Source of the DNA: Limiplasma sp031549415
GTDB taxonomy: Bacteria > Bacillota > Clostridia > Christensenellales > Aristaeellaceae
DNA: 64,000 nt
NCBI GenBank assembly: GCA_031549415.1
Contig: JAVBPU010000005.1
Coordinates: 160,257 to 224,256 of the forward strand
Reading direction: 5' to 3'
Both the position numbers and the translations under genes were made by a program. Of this stretch, positions 16,588 through 24,139 are shown piece after piece. The notes under the pieces were generated by a model that ran no database searches, was not told the DNA's origin, and saw only the letters and a list, made by a program, of their open reading frames with translations. How positions within the stretch are numbered: position 1 is the first letter of the stretch; every line of letters starts with the position of its first letter.

Positions 16588-17829
16588 TCAGCCGCCAAAC
16601 ATGCTGAGCAGAATGCCCGCCGCGATGGCGGAGCCAATGACGCCCGCCACATTGGGGCCCATGGCGTGCATCAGCAGGAAATTGCCGGGGTTGGCCCTCT
16701 GGCCCTCCACCTGGCTGACCCGGGCGGCCATGGGCACAGCGGACACACCGGCGGAGCCGATCAACGGATTGATCTTGCCGCCGGACAGCTTGTTCATCAG
16801 CTTGGCCAGCAGCACGCCGCCGGCGGTGCCAAAGCTAAAGGCCACAACCCCCAGCACGATGATCTTGAGGGTTTCCAGCCGCAAGAAGGTTTCCGCGTTG
16901 GCGGTGGCGCCCACCGTGACCCCCAGGAAGATGGTGACGATGTTCATCAGCTCGTTTTGGGCCGTCTTGCTGAGGCGGTCCACCACAAAGCTTTCCCTAA
17001 ACAGGTTGCCCAGCATCAGCATGCCCACCAAAGGCGCGGCGGAGGGCAGCAGCAGGCTCACCACCAAGGTCACCGCAATGGGGAAGATGATCTTCTCTCG
17101 CTTGCTCACCGGGCGGAGCTGCTCCATCACGATGGCGCGCTCCTTCTTGGTGGTCAAAAGCCGCATGATGGGCGGCTGGATCACAGGCACCAGCGCCATG
17201 TAGCTGTAGGCGGCCACCGCAATGGGGCCCAGCAGATGGGGGGCCAGCTTGCCTGTCAGGTAAATGGCGGTGGGGCCGTCCGCGCCGCCAATGATGCCGA
17301 TGGAGGACGCCTCCTGGGGGGCGAAGCCCAGCAGGCTGGCCCCAATAAAGGTGATGAAAATGCCCAGTTGCGCCGCCGCGCCCAGCAGCAGGCTCTTGGG
17401 GTTGGCGATCAGGGGGCCGAAGTCCGTCATGGCGCCCACGCCCAGGAAGATGAGGGGCGGGTAGATGCCCAGCTTCACACCCTGGTACAGGTAGTACAGC
17501 AGACCGCCGGAGCTTTTGACGTACTGGTACATCTGGGTTCCGTCCGGCAGGGTGCAAAGCACGCCCGCCTTGCCGTTGTGCATGGCTTCCTTTAGGTATT
17601 CATACACCGGCTCGCCCATCATCTGCGCCAGGGGCAGGTTGGCCAGCAGCATGCCAAAGGCGATGGGCAGCAACAGCAAAGGCTCATATTTCTTCGCAAT
17701 CGCCAGATAGATCAGCAGGCAGGATACGGCGAGCATCACCAGGGGCAGCGGATTTTTCAGCAGCTCCGCGATGCCAGAGGTCTGCGCCAACGTGGCCAGG
17801 CTTTTTCCAATGTCAAAGTTTTGGTTCAT
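16588..17829 (-). CDS. oadB: Sodium-translocating decarboxylase beta subunit
   Basis: 413 residues from ATG at 17829, about eight bases after AGAGGA; a longer reading to 17871 overlaps nothing useful. At least nine hydrophobic segments are visible. The hallmark blocks are present: FLGVGAMTDFGPLIANPKSLLLGAAAQLGIF, IGIIGGADGPTAIYLTG and GSAGVSAVPMAARVSQ. In OadB/MmdB/GcdB the aspartate of GGADGPT and neighbouring polar residues carry sodium across the membrane while carboxybiotin is decarboxylated. It lies between the biotin carrier and the OadA-type gene. The complex should sit in the cytoplasmic membrane and export sodium ions. Confidence 0.9.
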   Translation of the reverse strand: MNQNFDIGKSLATLAQTSGIAELLKNPLPLVMLAVSCLLIYLAIAKKYEPLLLLPIAFGMLLANLPLAQMMGEPVYEYLKEAMHNGKAGVLCTLPDGTQMYQYVKSSGGLLYYLYQGVKLGIYPPLIFLGVGAMTDFGPLIANPKSLLLGAAAQLGIFITFIGASLLGFAPQEASSIGIIGGADGPTAIYLTGKLAPHLLGPIAVAAYSYMALVPVIQPPIMRLLTTKKERAIVMEQLRPVSKREKIIFPIAVTLVVSLLLPSAAPLVGMLMLGNLFRESFVVDRLSKTAQNELMNIVTIFLGVTVGATANAETFLRLETLKIIVLGVVAFSFGTAGGVLLAKLMNKLSGGKINPLIGSAGVSAVPMAARVSQVEGQRANPGNFLLMHAMGPNVAGVIGSAIAAGILLSMFGG

Positions 17830-17880
17830 TTGCAGGGTCCTCTCGCTTTCTTCTAAAATGTCTTTCCTCAAAAAGCGAGC

Positions 17881-18300
17881 TTAGCCCAGCACCACCATGG
17901 CGTCGCCACTGTTCACGGAAGCGCCCTTGGAAACCAGCACTTGCTTCACGGTGCCGTCCACAGGAGCCAGAATTTCATTTTCCATCTTCATGGCTTCCAG
18001 AATGACCAGGATGTCGCCCTTTTTCACCGTGGCGCCCACGCTGGTTTTCACATCCAGGATGGTGCCCGGCATGGGAGCGGAGACCTTTTCACCACCGGCC
18101 ACAGGGGCTGCGGCAGCAGGGGCGGCGGGAGCCGCCACAGGGGCAGGGGCCGCCACGGGGGCGGCAGCCGCCACAGGAGCGGGCGCGGCGGCCACAGGGG
18201 CGGGAGCGGCGGCCACAGGGGCGGGAGCGCTCACAGCGCCCACTTCTTCCACTAAGACCTGATAGCTGGTACCGTTGACCGTAATATTGAATTGACGCAT
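17881..18300 (-). CDS. Biotin carboxyl carrier protein of the decarboxylase
   Basis: 139 residues. An N-terminal strand region (about 1-20) is followed by a 50-residue Ala/Pro/Val linker made of repeats of the type APVAAAP. A biotinyl domain closes the protein with VSAPMPGTILDV and LEAMKMENE; the biotinylated lysine is K105. Flexible Pro/Ala linkers are normal for gamma/delta-type carriers that swing between carboxyltransferase and membrane decarboxylase. It could serve both carboxyltransferases encoded in this operon (inference). The linker DNA is a GC-rich near-tandem repeat. Confidence 0.9.
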   Translation of the reverse strand: MRQFNITVNGTSYQVLVEEVGAVSAPAPVAAAPAPVAAAPAPVAAAAPVAAPAPVAAPAAPAAAAPVAGGEKVSAPMPGTILDVKTSVGATVKKGDILVILEAMKMENEILAPVDGTVKQVLVSKGASVNSGDAMVVLG

Positions 18301-18336
18301 AAGGGAATATCCTCCTTCAATCGCTTTGGAAGCCGC

Positions 18337-18693
18337 TTAGAAACGGCTGTAGATTTGATCGTCCCTGCCTGCCCGGTTCCAGGCGGGCGCATTGTGAACG
18401 CGCTTCACATGGCGGACTACGAAACCGGTCTCTCCTTGCCACACAGCGGCAATGGCGGCGGTGATGGCAGCCAGCACCTCCGCAGGCACGCCCTGGGCGG
18501 CGGGGCTTGCCGCAGGGGGAGCCTCCACCCGCTTCACCGCTTCCGCCTTGGCTGCTGCCTGGGGCGCTTTGGTCCGCCCTTTGGCGGCCAGGACGGAAAT
18601 GCCCTTGATGCAGGCGATCAAAATCACCAGGCCCGCAAAGACCACCAGCATGCCAATCACCGTTACGGAAAGGCCGAATAACAATTGCTCCAT
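18337..18693 (-). CDS. oadG: Sodium pump decarboxylase gamma (OadG-like) subunit
   Basis: 118 residues from ATG at 18693, with AGGAAGGGA seven bases upstream; it starts 22 bp after the mmdA stop. One membrane helix (LLFGLSVTVIGMLVVFAGLVILIACI, about residues 4-29) is followed by a charged, Ala/Pro-rich region. It ends with EVLAAITAAIAAVWQG and a hydrophilic VVRHVKRV tail, the layout of OadG proteins, which anchor and assemble the peripheral carboxyltransferase on the beta subunit. In OadG the soluble tail binds the carboxyltransferase; histidine metal ligands reported at some OadG C-termini are not obvious here. Confidence 0.8.
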   Translation of the reverse strand: MEQLLFGLSVTVIGMLVVFAGLVILIACIKGISVLAAKGRTKAPQAAAKAEAVKRVEAPPAASPAAQGVPAEVLAAITAAIAAVWQGETGFVVRHVKRVHNAPAWNRAGRDDQIYSRF

Positions 18694-18715
18694 CTTTTCC
18701 CTTCCTTTCCGTTCC

Positions 18716-20200
18716 TTACAGGGGAATGTTGCCGTGCTTTTTGGGCGGATTGCTGTCCCGCTTGCTGGCCAGCATTTCCAGCGCGGCAATGAGCAGCGTG
18801 CGGGTCTGCGCGGGATCAATCACATCATCCACCACACCGGCTTTGGCGGCGTTCACCGCCCCGGCCACATCGCGGATGTATTCGTCCGCATACTTTTTGC
18901 GGGCTTCTTCCACATTCGCTTTGTCCGCCTTCACCTGCTCCCCGTACAGCACCGCCACGGCGGCCTCGGGGGTCAGGGCGGAGAGAATCGCGGAGGGCCA
19001 GGCATAGGTCACATCCGCGTTGGCTTTGCCGCCCATGGCCACATAGGCTTGGCCAATGGCGTCGCCGGTCACCACGCACAGCTTGGGCACCGTGGCCTCC
19101 GCATAGGCGTATAACAGCTGGCTCTGGGCCTGCATCAGCCAGCTCTGGGCCTTCAAATCGGTCACATACACGCCGGGGGTGTTCACCAGGCTCACCACCG
19201 GAAGGTTGTAGCAGTCCATCAGCCGCACAAAGCCCGCCGCCTTGCTGAGAGCGCCGGGGGTCAGCTTGCCTTCGGTCTCGCCCTGGGCAGTGGCCACCAG
19301 GCCCACGCTGCGGCCGCCCAGCCTGGCCAGCGCCACCCGGATGGAGGGCTCATAGGCCGCATACAGCTCCAGCACGCTGCCCGCGTCCGCCAGGGCCGTC
19401 CACAGGCTATCCACATCGTTGGGATCAATGGCGGGCAGCAGGCGGTTCATGTCGTCCGTGTCCATGATCTCCGCATCCTCCACATTGCAGGACGGCAGCA
19501 TGGAAAGCACCTTCACCGCCAGCGCCATGGCTTCCGCCTCGTTTTCGGCCACCAGGGCGCAGCCGCCCTGCTTGGCCATCATCTCCGCGCCGCCCACCGC
19601 CTGGGGCTTTACGTCCATGCCGTTCATGGCCGCCAGCACCTGGGGGCCAAACACCATCAGCTGCCCCACGTTCTTCGCCATGATGCTCACGTCCGCCAGC
19701 TGGGTCAGCAGCGCCGCGCCGCCCACGCAAGGGCCCAGCACCACCGCCACCATGGGGCACACGCCGCTCATGCGGGCCATCTTCTGGTAGATCTCCGAAT
19801 AGGCGCTCATGGCCAGCGCCCCTTCGTCCACGCGGACCCCGGCGCTGTCACAAAGGGCGATCACCGGAGCGCCTGTTTTTTGCGCCATGTCCAGCATTTT
19901 GACGATTTTGGCCGCCTGGGTTTTGCCCATGGCCCCACCGCGGACGGTAAAATCCTGCGCAAACAGGTAAACAGGGCGCTCCTGGACGGTGGCATACCCG
20001 GTCACCACCCCCGCGCCTTCCTCCTTCTCGCTGACCAGCGCAAACAGCTCCACAAAGCTGCCCTCGTCCGCCAGTTTTGCGATGCGCTCCCGCGCTGTCA
20101 TTTTGCCGGCGTCACGTTGTTCCTTGAGGCGTTTCTCGTCGCCGTCCATGATGGCCTGGCGAAGGGCAAGCACCTGCTGAAGGTCTTGTGAATTGTGCAT
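18716..20200 (-). CDS. mmdA: Methylmalonyl-CoA decarboxylase alpha / acyl-CoA carboxyltransferase
   Basis: 494 residues from ATG at 20200 with AAGGAGCACGG upstream. Two crotonase-fold halves are visible. The N-half contains KMTARERIAKLADEGSF and GGAMGKTQAAKIVKMLDMAQ, with the CDSAGVRVDEG turn. The C-half contains GSVLELYAAYEPSIRVALARLGGRSVG and a DLKAQSWLMQAQSQLL region. This is the carboxyltransferase of methylmalonyl-CoA decarboxylase, glutaconyl-CoA decarboxylase or transcarboxylase 12S type; the acyl-CoA cannot be read from sequence. First gene of the operon. Its presence together with an OadA-type partner suggests transfer of CO2 between an acyl-CoA and oxaloacetate/pyruvate. Confidence 0.88.
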   Translation of the reverse strand: MHNSQDLQQVLALRQAIMDGDEKRLKEQRDAGKMTARERIAKLADEGSFVELFALVSEKEEGAGVVTGYATVQERPVYLFAQDFTVRGGAMGKTQAAKIVKMLDMAQKTGAPVIALCDSAGVRVDEGALAMSAYSEIYQKMARMSGVCPMVAVVLGPCVGGAALLTQLADVSIMAKNVGQLMVFGPQVLAAMNGMDVKPQAVGGAEMMAKQGGCALVAENEAEAMALAVKVLSMLPSCNVEDAEIMDTDDMNRLLPAIDPNDVDSLWTALADAGSVLELYAAYEPSIRVALARLGGRSVGLVATAQGETEGKLTPGALSKAAGFVRLMDCYNLPVVSLVNTPGVYVTDLKAQSWLMQAQSQLLYAYAEATVPKLCVVTGDAIGQAYVAMGGKANADVTYAWPSAILSALTPEAAVAVLYGEQVKADKANVEEARKKYADEYIRDVAGAVNAAKAGVVDDVIDPAQTRTLLIAALEMLASKRDSNPPKKHGNIPL

Positions 20201-20372
20201 TTCCGTGCTCCTTCCACGCGTTTATTTTTTGCCCTCAAAGAGAGCGAATCAAAAAAGGCTCAATCTATTCCCATTTCTACCTATTCTCCGTTTTCTTCCT
20301 TTCTCCTGTTCCTTCCGTTAGTTTTTTGACAATTTTTTTTACGCTGCGGCAGGGGGCTTCCCCGCAAGCTGA

Positions 20373-20401
20373 TTGACTGGGGCGCTCAGGCATTGTATAA
20401 T
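20373..20401 (+). promoter_or_regulatory. Sigma-A promoter upstream of the GGDEF-EAL gene
   Basis: TTGACT (20373-20378), 17-bp spacer, TATAAT (20396-20401). Confidence 0.8.
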
Positions 20402-20442
20402 GAAAAGAGAGTTTGACACAGAAGACGTCGGTGAATGGCGTG

Positions 20443-20469
20443 AACCGGCGCCGGGCCGGTCTGTTTTTT
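20443..20469 (+). terminator. Rho-independent terminator in the GGDEF-EAL leader
   Basis: ACCGGC-gccGG-GCCGGT followed by CTGTTTTTT. It lies between the promoter and the coding region, so it either ends a small RNA or works as an attenuator. Confidence 0.75.
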
Positions 20470-20601
20470 ATGAGCCGGGTTGAAGGCATATTTCTTGGGC
20501 GTGTCCATGCTTCACCCGGACCATGGGTCGACTCTTTCTCCCAATCACAGAAGGGCCGCAAGGGCATAGAATAAATATGGTTTTTATGCAAAGGAAAGCT
20601 G

Positions 20602-23034
20602 GTGAACGCATTGAATCGCCTAGGTCCACCCGCCAGTGAAATGCTTCAGCCATCCGCTGGTTTGGAGGGTCACGAAGCGCACGGCCAGCGCAGGGTTTTG
20701 TCCTTTTTGCGCGCTAACCGCCTCTATGTGGTGGCCCTCATCGTATGCATCCTCTATTTTACTTTTGGCATCGCGCAGATTTTTGACACCGCTTCCCGAA
20801 GAAGAGCGGACACCATAGGGTATATTCAGCAGGCCGTCCAGCAAACCAAGTTTGCGATTGAAGAGCACATCCAGGAAGAGTTTGATACGCTGAAGGCGGC
20901 GGCCGTGGTGGCGCAGGACCGCGATTTGCTGGAGGACGATGCGGTGCTGTATGCGCTGATCGACGGCCTTGGCTCCCACAATGCCTACGTGCAGATCGGT
21001 TTCGCCGACCTGAGCGGGCAGGCGGTTTGGATTGACCAGTACAGCAAGGAGCACCGCGCCAACCTGTCCGGCGATGGTTTTTTTCTCCGCGCGGTGGCTG
21101 GTGAAAACGCATTGAGTGCCACGCGCGCTGATGTCATGAGCGGGCAGAGCATCCATTATTTTGCGGTGCCTGTCTATGATGGAAAAACCAACGCCATCGA
21201 GGGGGTGCTGTTTGCCGCAGACCCCCAGGCCGAAATACAAAATATTATCGCTCATTCCCTCTATGCAGGCGAGGGCCTGGCGCACATCATCGACAGCCAG
21301 GGAGATTACGTGGTAAAGTCTACCAGTCCGCTGGTGATCGGGATCGGCACGAATATCTTTCAGCTAAAAAAGCCATTGGCCAATGCGATAAAGCAGGATA
21401 TCCTGTATGATTTGTCGGTCAGAAAGGCAAACCACCTGACCCTGTCATTTGACGGTGAATGCAGGTTGATTGCCTATGCGCCTCTGGACTTCAATGAATG
21501 GCACGTTTTCTATGCGGTGCCGGAGGACATGGTCAGCGCAGGCGTGAATGGCGCCACCGCCGGTTCCATCACCCTCGTGAGCCTTTCCGCCGCCGTCTTT
21601 ATCCTCTTTTTTCTGCTCATCCGCAGCGCAAACAACAAAAACCGGGCGGCGCTGGAGAAAATCGCGTTTGTGGACCCCTTGACAGGTCATAAAAATTATC
21701 AAAAGTTTTTGTTGGATGCGGAGGAGATCCTGAAAAATGCCAAAGGCGTACGCTACGCCTTATGCTTCAGCGATATTCGGCGCTTCAAATATGTGAACGA
21801 CCTTTTTGGCCGGGATGTGGGCAACCAAATGCTACGGTACCGGGCGGACTTTCAGCAGATCATTTCCCAAGAGAGGGAGGTTTGCTCCCGCGTTGGTGAA
21901 GACGCGTTTGTGGCGCTGCGCAGGTACCAGAGCCGCCAGGAGATCGAGCAGCAGTTTGAGAGCGCCGCCCAGCACCTGGCCGTGTTTCCGCAGACCTTTT
22001 CCTCGGGCTACAAGGCGGAGCTATATGGAGGCGTGTATGTCATAGAACCGCAGGGTGAAGCATTATCACTCAAAGACATGCTGGACCGGGCCGCTGCTGC
22101 CCTGGATAAGGCGAAGCACGAGGTGGGTCCCATTCGGCTTTGCTTTTATACCAAAGAGTTCCGCGAGCAGGAGCTATGGGAAGCGGAATTGGAGAGCAGA
22201 ATGGACACCGCCCTGGAGAATGAAGAGTTCCGCATCTTCTTGCAGCCCAAAATTAGCATCCAGGAGGGCAACCGCATTCTTGGCGCGGAAGCGCTGGTGC
22301 GCTGGGATTTTCCGGAGAAGGGGCTGATTTTGCCCGGCCGCTTTATCGAGCTGTTTGAGAAAAATGGGTTTATCGTCAAGCTGGACCGGTTCGTGCTGGA
22401 GCAGGCCTGCCGTTATTACAAGGAAAACTGCCTGGAGGGCCCTCCGGGGGACTTTGTGCTGTCCGTCAACGTGTCGCGGCTGGGCCTCATGCGGCCGGAC
22501 TTTATGAGGGCCTACACGGAAATCCGGGAGCGGTACGGCATCCCCGCGAACCGGATTGAGCTGGAATTCACCGAAAGCCACATCCTGGCGGACCATACCC
22601 TGTTCAAGCGGACCGTGCAGGACTGCAAACACAACGGCTTCCTGTGCTCCATGGACGATTTTGGCTCTGGGTATTCCTCCCTGAACATTCTCAAATCCAT
22701 TCCTGTGGATGTTTTGAAGCTGGACCGGCTGTTCTTTCAATATGGCGAGGATGCGGAGCGTGGCCAGGAGCTCGTCCGCAACATCGTCGCGATGGCCAAG
22801 GCCTTGGAGATGAAAACGGTGGCTGAAGGCGTGGAGGAAACGGCCCAGGTGGAGGCACTGCGGGCCATGGGCTGCGACGCGGTACAGGGCTTCGTCTTTG
22901 CCAAGCCCATGCCCCTGGAAGAGTTCACCTCGTTTGCGGCGTCCTGGCCCCAGGGCGGCGTCATGATAGCGGAGAGGTGGGGGCTGCCGCCCCGAAAAAC
23001 CCCCACAGGGCGTAGCCCGGAACCCAGTATTTGA
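20602..23034 (+). CDS. Membrane cyclic-di-GMP signalling protein, degenerate GGDEF plus EAL
   Basis: 810 residues from GTG at 20602 (AAGGAAAG upstream). The order is: membrane helix about 41-61; a periplasmic-side sensor of about 240 residues (Cache-like); second helix about 320-342; a GGDEF domain; an EAL domain. The GGDEF signature is SRVGEDAF near residue 429, so cyclase activity is probably lost. The EAL domain looks intact: GAEALVRW (~560), NVSR, ELEFTES, SMDDFGSGYSS (Asp pair ~684), LKLDR and AEGVEE. It is therefore probably a phosphodiesterase that lowers c-di-GMP when the external sensor is engaged (inference). The last 25 or so residues come from an intergenic hairpin repeat that runs into the gene. 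Confidence 0.88.
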   Translation: MNALNRLGPPASEMLQPSAGLEGHEAHGQRRVLSFLRANRLYVVALIVCILYFTFGIAQIFDTASRRRADTIGYIQQAVQQTKFAIEEHIQEEFDTLKAAAVVAQDRDLLEDDAVLYALIDGLGSHNAYVQIGFADLSGQAVWIDQYSKEHRANLSGDGFFLRAVAGENALSATRADVMSGQSIHYFAVPVYDGKTNAIEGVLFAADPQAEIQNIIAHSLYAGEGLAHIIDSQGDYVVKSTSPLVIGIGTNIFQLKKPLANAIKQDILYDLSVRKANHLTLSFDGECRLIAYAPLDFNEWHVFYAVPEDMVSAGVNGATAGSITLVSLSAAVFILFFLLIRSANNKNRAALEKIAFVDPLTGHKNYQKFLLDAEEILKNAKGVRYALCFSDIRRFKYVNDLFGRDVGNQMLRYRADFQQIISQEREVCSRVGEDAFVALRRYQSRQEIEQQFESAAQHLAVFPQTFSSGYKAELYGGVYVIEPQGEALSLKDMLDRAAAALDKAKHEVGPIRLCFYTKEFREQELWEAELESRMDTALENEEFRIFLQPKISIQEGNRILGAEALVRWDFPEKGLILPGRFIELFEKNGFIVKLDRFVLEQACRYYKENCLEGPPGDFVLSVNVSRLGLMRPDFMRAYTEIRERYGIPANRIELEFTESHILADHTLFKRTVQDCKHNGFLCSMDDFGSGYSSLNILKSIPVDVLKLDRLFFQYGEDAERGQELVRNIVAMAKALEMKTVAEGVEETAQVEALRAMGCDAVQGFVFAKPMPLEEFTSFAASWPQGGVMIAERWGLPPRKTPTGRSPEPSI

Positions 23035-23187
23035 CCGTGAGTAACACCGTCCAAGACAGCCGTGAAAAAGAATCTTCACAAAAATAAGGCTTTTTCAGCA
23101 AGCTAAAACGCCCATTTCATGGGCGTTTCTCAGATGGGTCCAGGGCAACGCCCTGGCGGTGGTTTGGAGGCGGAGCCTCCAAAAAGG
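22971..23187. repeat. Intergenic hairpin element, copy C (two modules in opposite orientation)
   Basis: 22971-23101 matches copy A in the same orientation: GTGGGGGCTGCCGCCCC and the 45-nt A/T-rich block at 23057-23101. From 23106, AAACGCCCAT-TTC-ATGGGCGTTT is followed by ATGGGTCCAGGGCAACGCCCTGG and GGAGGCGGAGCCTCC, the plus-oriented module seen in copies B and E. The stop codon of the upstream GGDEF-EAL gene lies inside this element. Confidence 0.65.
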
Positions 23188-23227
23188 AAATAGCTGCCTG
23201 CCAGGGGAGGCCCCTTCCAGGCCCCTG

Positions 23228-23962
23228 TTACCCCTCGTCCTCCGCTTGCAGCGCATTGCCTGTCAGGCGGTGCAGCACGTCCCGGTAGGCTTCCTCCACA
23301 TGGCCCAGGTCCTTGCGGAAGCGGTCGATGTCCAGGGGCTCATGGGTCCGCGCGTCCCAAAACCGGCAGGTATCCGGGGATACCTCGTCCGCCAGCAGAA
23401 TCTGCCCATGAAACCGGCCAAATTCCAGCTTAAAATCAATCAGCTCAATTTGAATGTCCCGCAGGCATTCCGTTAAAATCTCGTTGACCCGCAGGCTCAT
23501 CCCCTCCATCTCCTGCATTTCCTCCGGCGTGGCCAGGGACATGGCGGTGATGTGGGTCAGGTTCAGCAGCGGGTCCTCCAGCTCCGGGTCTTTCAGGCAG
23601 TATTCCACCACCGTGTTTTTCAGCTTGGTCCCCTCCGGGTACCCGGTGCGCTTGGCCAGGCTGCCGGCCACAATGTTGCGCACTTTCACCACCACAGGGA
23701 TAATCTCCACCCGCTTGACCAAAGAGCAGCGGTTGTCAATGCGGCGGATAAAATGGTTGGGTATGCCCTTTTCCTGCAAAAGGGTGAACATGTATTCACA
23801 AATGAGATTATTGATTTCCCCCTTGCCGATGATCCTGCCCCGTTTCAGCCCGTGAAACGCAAAGGTTTCATCCCGGTAATAAATCACGCCTTCGTCCGGG
23901 TTCTCCGTGGCGTACAGCCGCTTGGCTTTCCCTTCCGCAATCAAATCGGTGATGTTGGCCAT
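23228..23962 (-). CDS. purC: Phosphoribosylaminoimidazole-succinocarboxamide synthase
   Basis: 244 residues from ATG at 23962; the upstream GTG reading adds six residues that cover the ribosome site (AAAGGACG). EGKAKRLYATENPDEGVIYYRDETFAF is the SAICAR synthetase N-terminus with the ATP-binding lysine-rich turn. NIVAGSLAKRTGYPEG and LIDFKLEFGRFHGQILLADEVSPDTCRFWD give the CAIR/aspartate binding blocks and the DE-SPD signature. It catalyses the eighth step of de novo IMP synthesis in the cytoplasm. It stands alone with its own promoter (24022-24050), unlike the usual pur operon, in a genome that also degrades purines. Confidence 0.95.
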   Translation of the reverse strand: MANITDLIAEGKAKRLYATENPDEGVIYYRDETFAFHGLKRGRIIGKGEINNLICEYMFTLLQEKGIPNHFIRRIDNRCSLVKRVEIIPVVVKVRNIVAGSLAKRTGYPEGTKLKNTVVEYCLKDPELEDPLLNLTHITAMSLATPEEMQEMEGMSLRVNEILTECLRDIQIELIDFKLEFGRFHGQILLADEVSPDTCRFWDARTHEPLDIDRFRKDLGHVEEAYRDVLHRLTGNALQAEDEG

Positions 23963-24021
23963 GCCTACGTCCTTTCCCACTCGATCTTTTCCTACTCTAC
24001 ACTCAAAAACAAATCCGTCTT

Positions 24022-24050
24022 ATTGTAGCATGATTCCCCAGGGGCCGCAA
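24022..24050 (-). promoter_or_regulatory. purC promoter
   Basis: On the minus strand: TTGCGG, 17-bp spacer, TACAAT with TGC directly before it (extended -10). The -35 lies right at the end of the ispH terminator T-run. Confidence 0.6.
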
Positions 24051-24084
24051 CAAAAAGCGCCTGCATATCTGATGCAAGCGCTTC
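24051..24084 (-). terminator. Terminator of the ispH-S1 gene
   Basis: Minus-strand AAGCGCTTGCAT pairs with ATGCAGGCGCTT around a short loop and is followed by TTTTTGTT. Confidence 0.85.
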
Positions 24085-24139
24085 AAAAACGGGCATATCA
24101 CCTCAAAGAAGCGGGGATTGCCCACTTCCTTGATCCTGC

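Larger units (their letters stand above)
20202..20601. other. Divergent intergenic region with a short attenuated transcript unit
   Basis: 400 bp between mmdA and the GGDEF-EAL gene. It holds a strong plus-strand promoter (20373-20401), a terminator about 50 nt after it (20443-20469), and about 130 bp of leader before the GTG start at 20602. On the mmdA side I see only a pyrimidine-rich stretch and no convincing promoter. Confidence 0.6.

Noticed and set aside
18116..18255. GC-rich repeats as a possible CRISPR or VNTR
   Set aside because: They encode the Ala/Pro linker of the biotin carrier in frame; units are short and without spacers.
20400..20482. 27-codon frame starting with ATG at 20400
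   Set aside because: The ATG lies in the -10 box of a strong promoter and has no ribosome site; it would run through the terminator stem.
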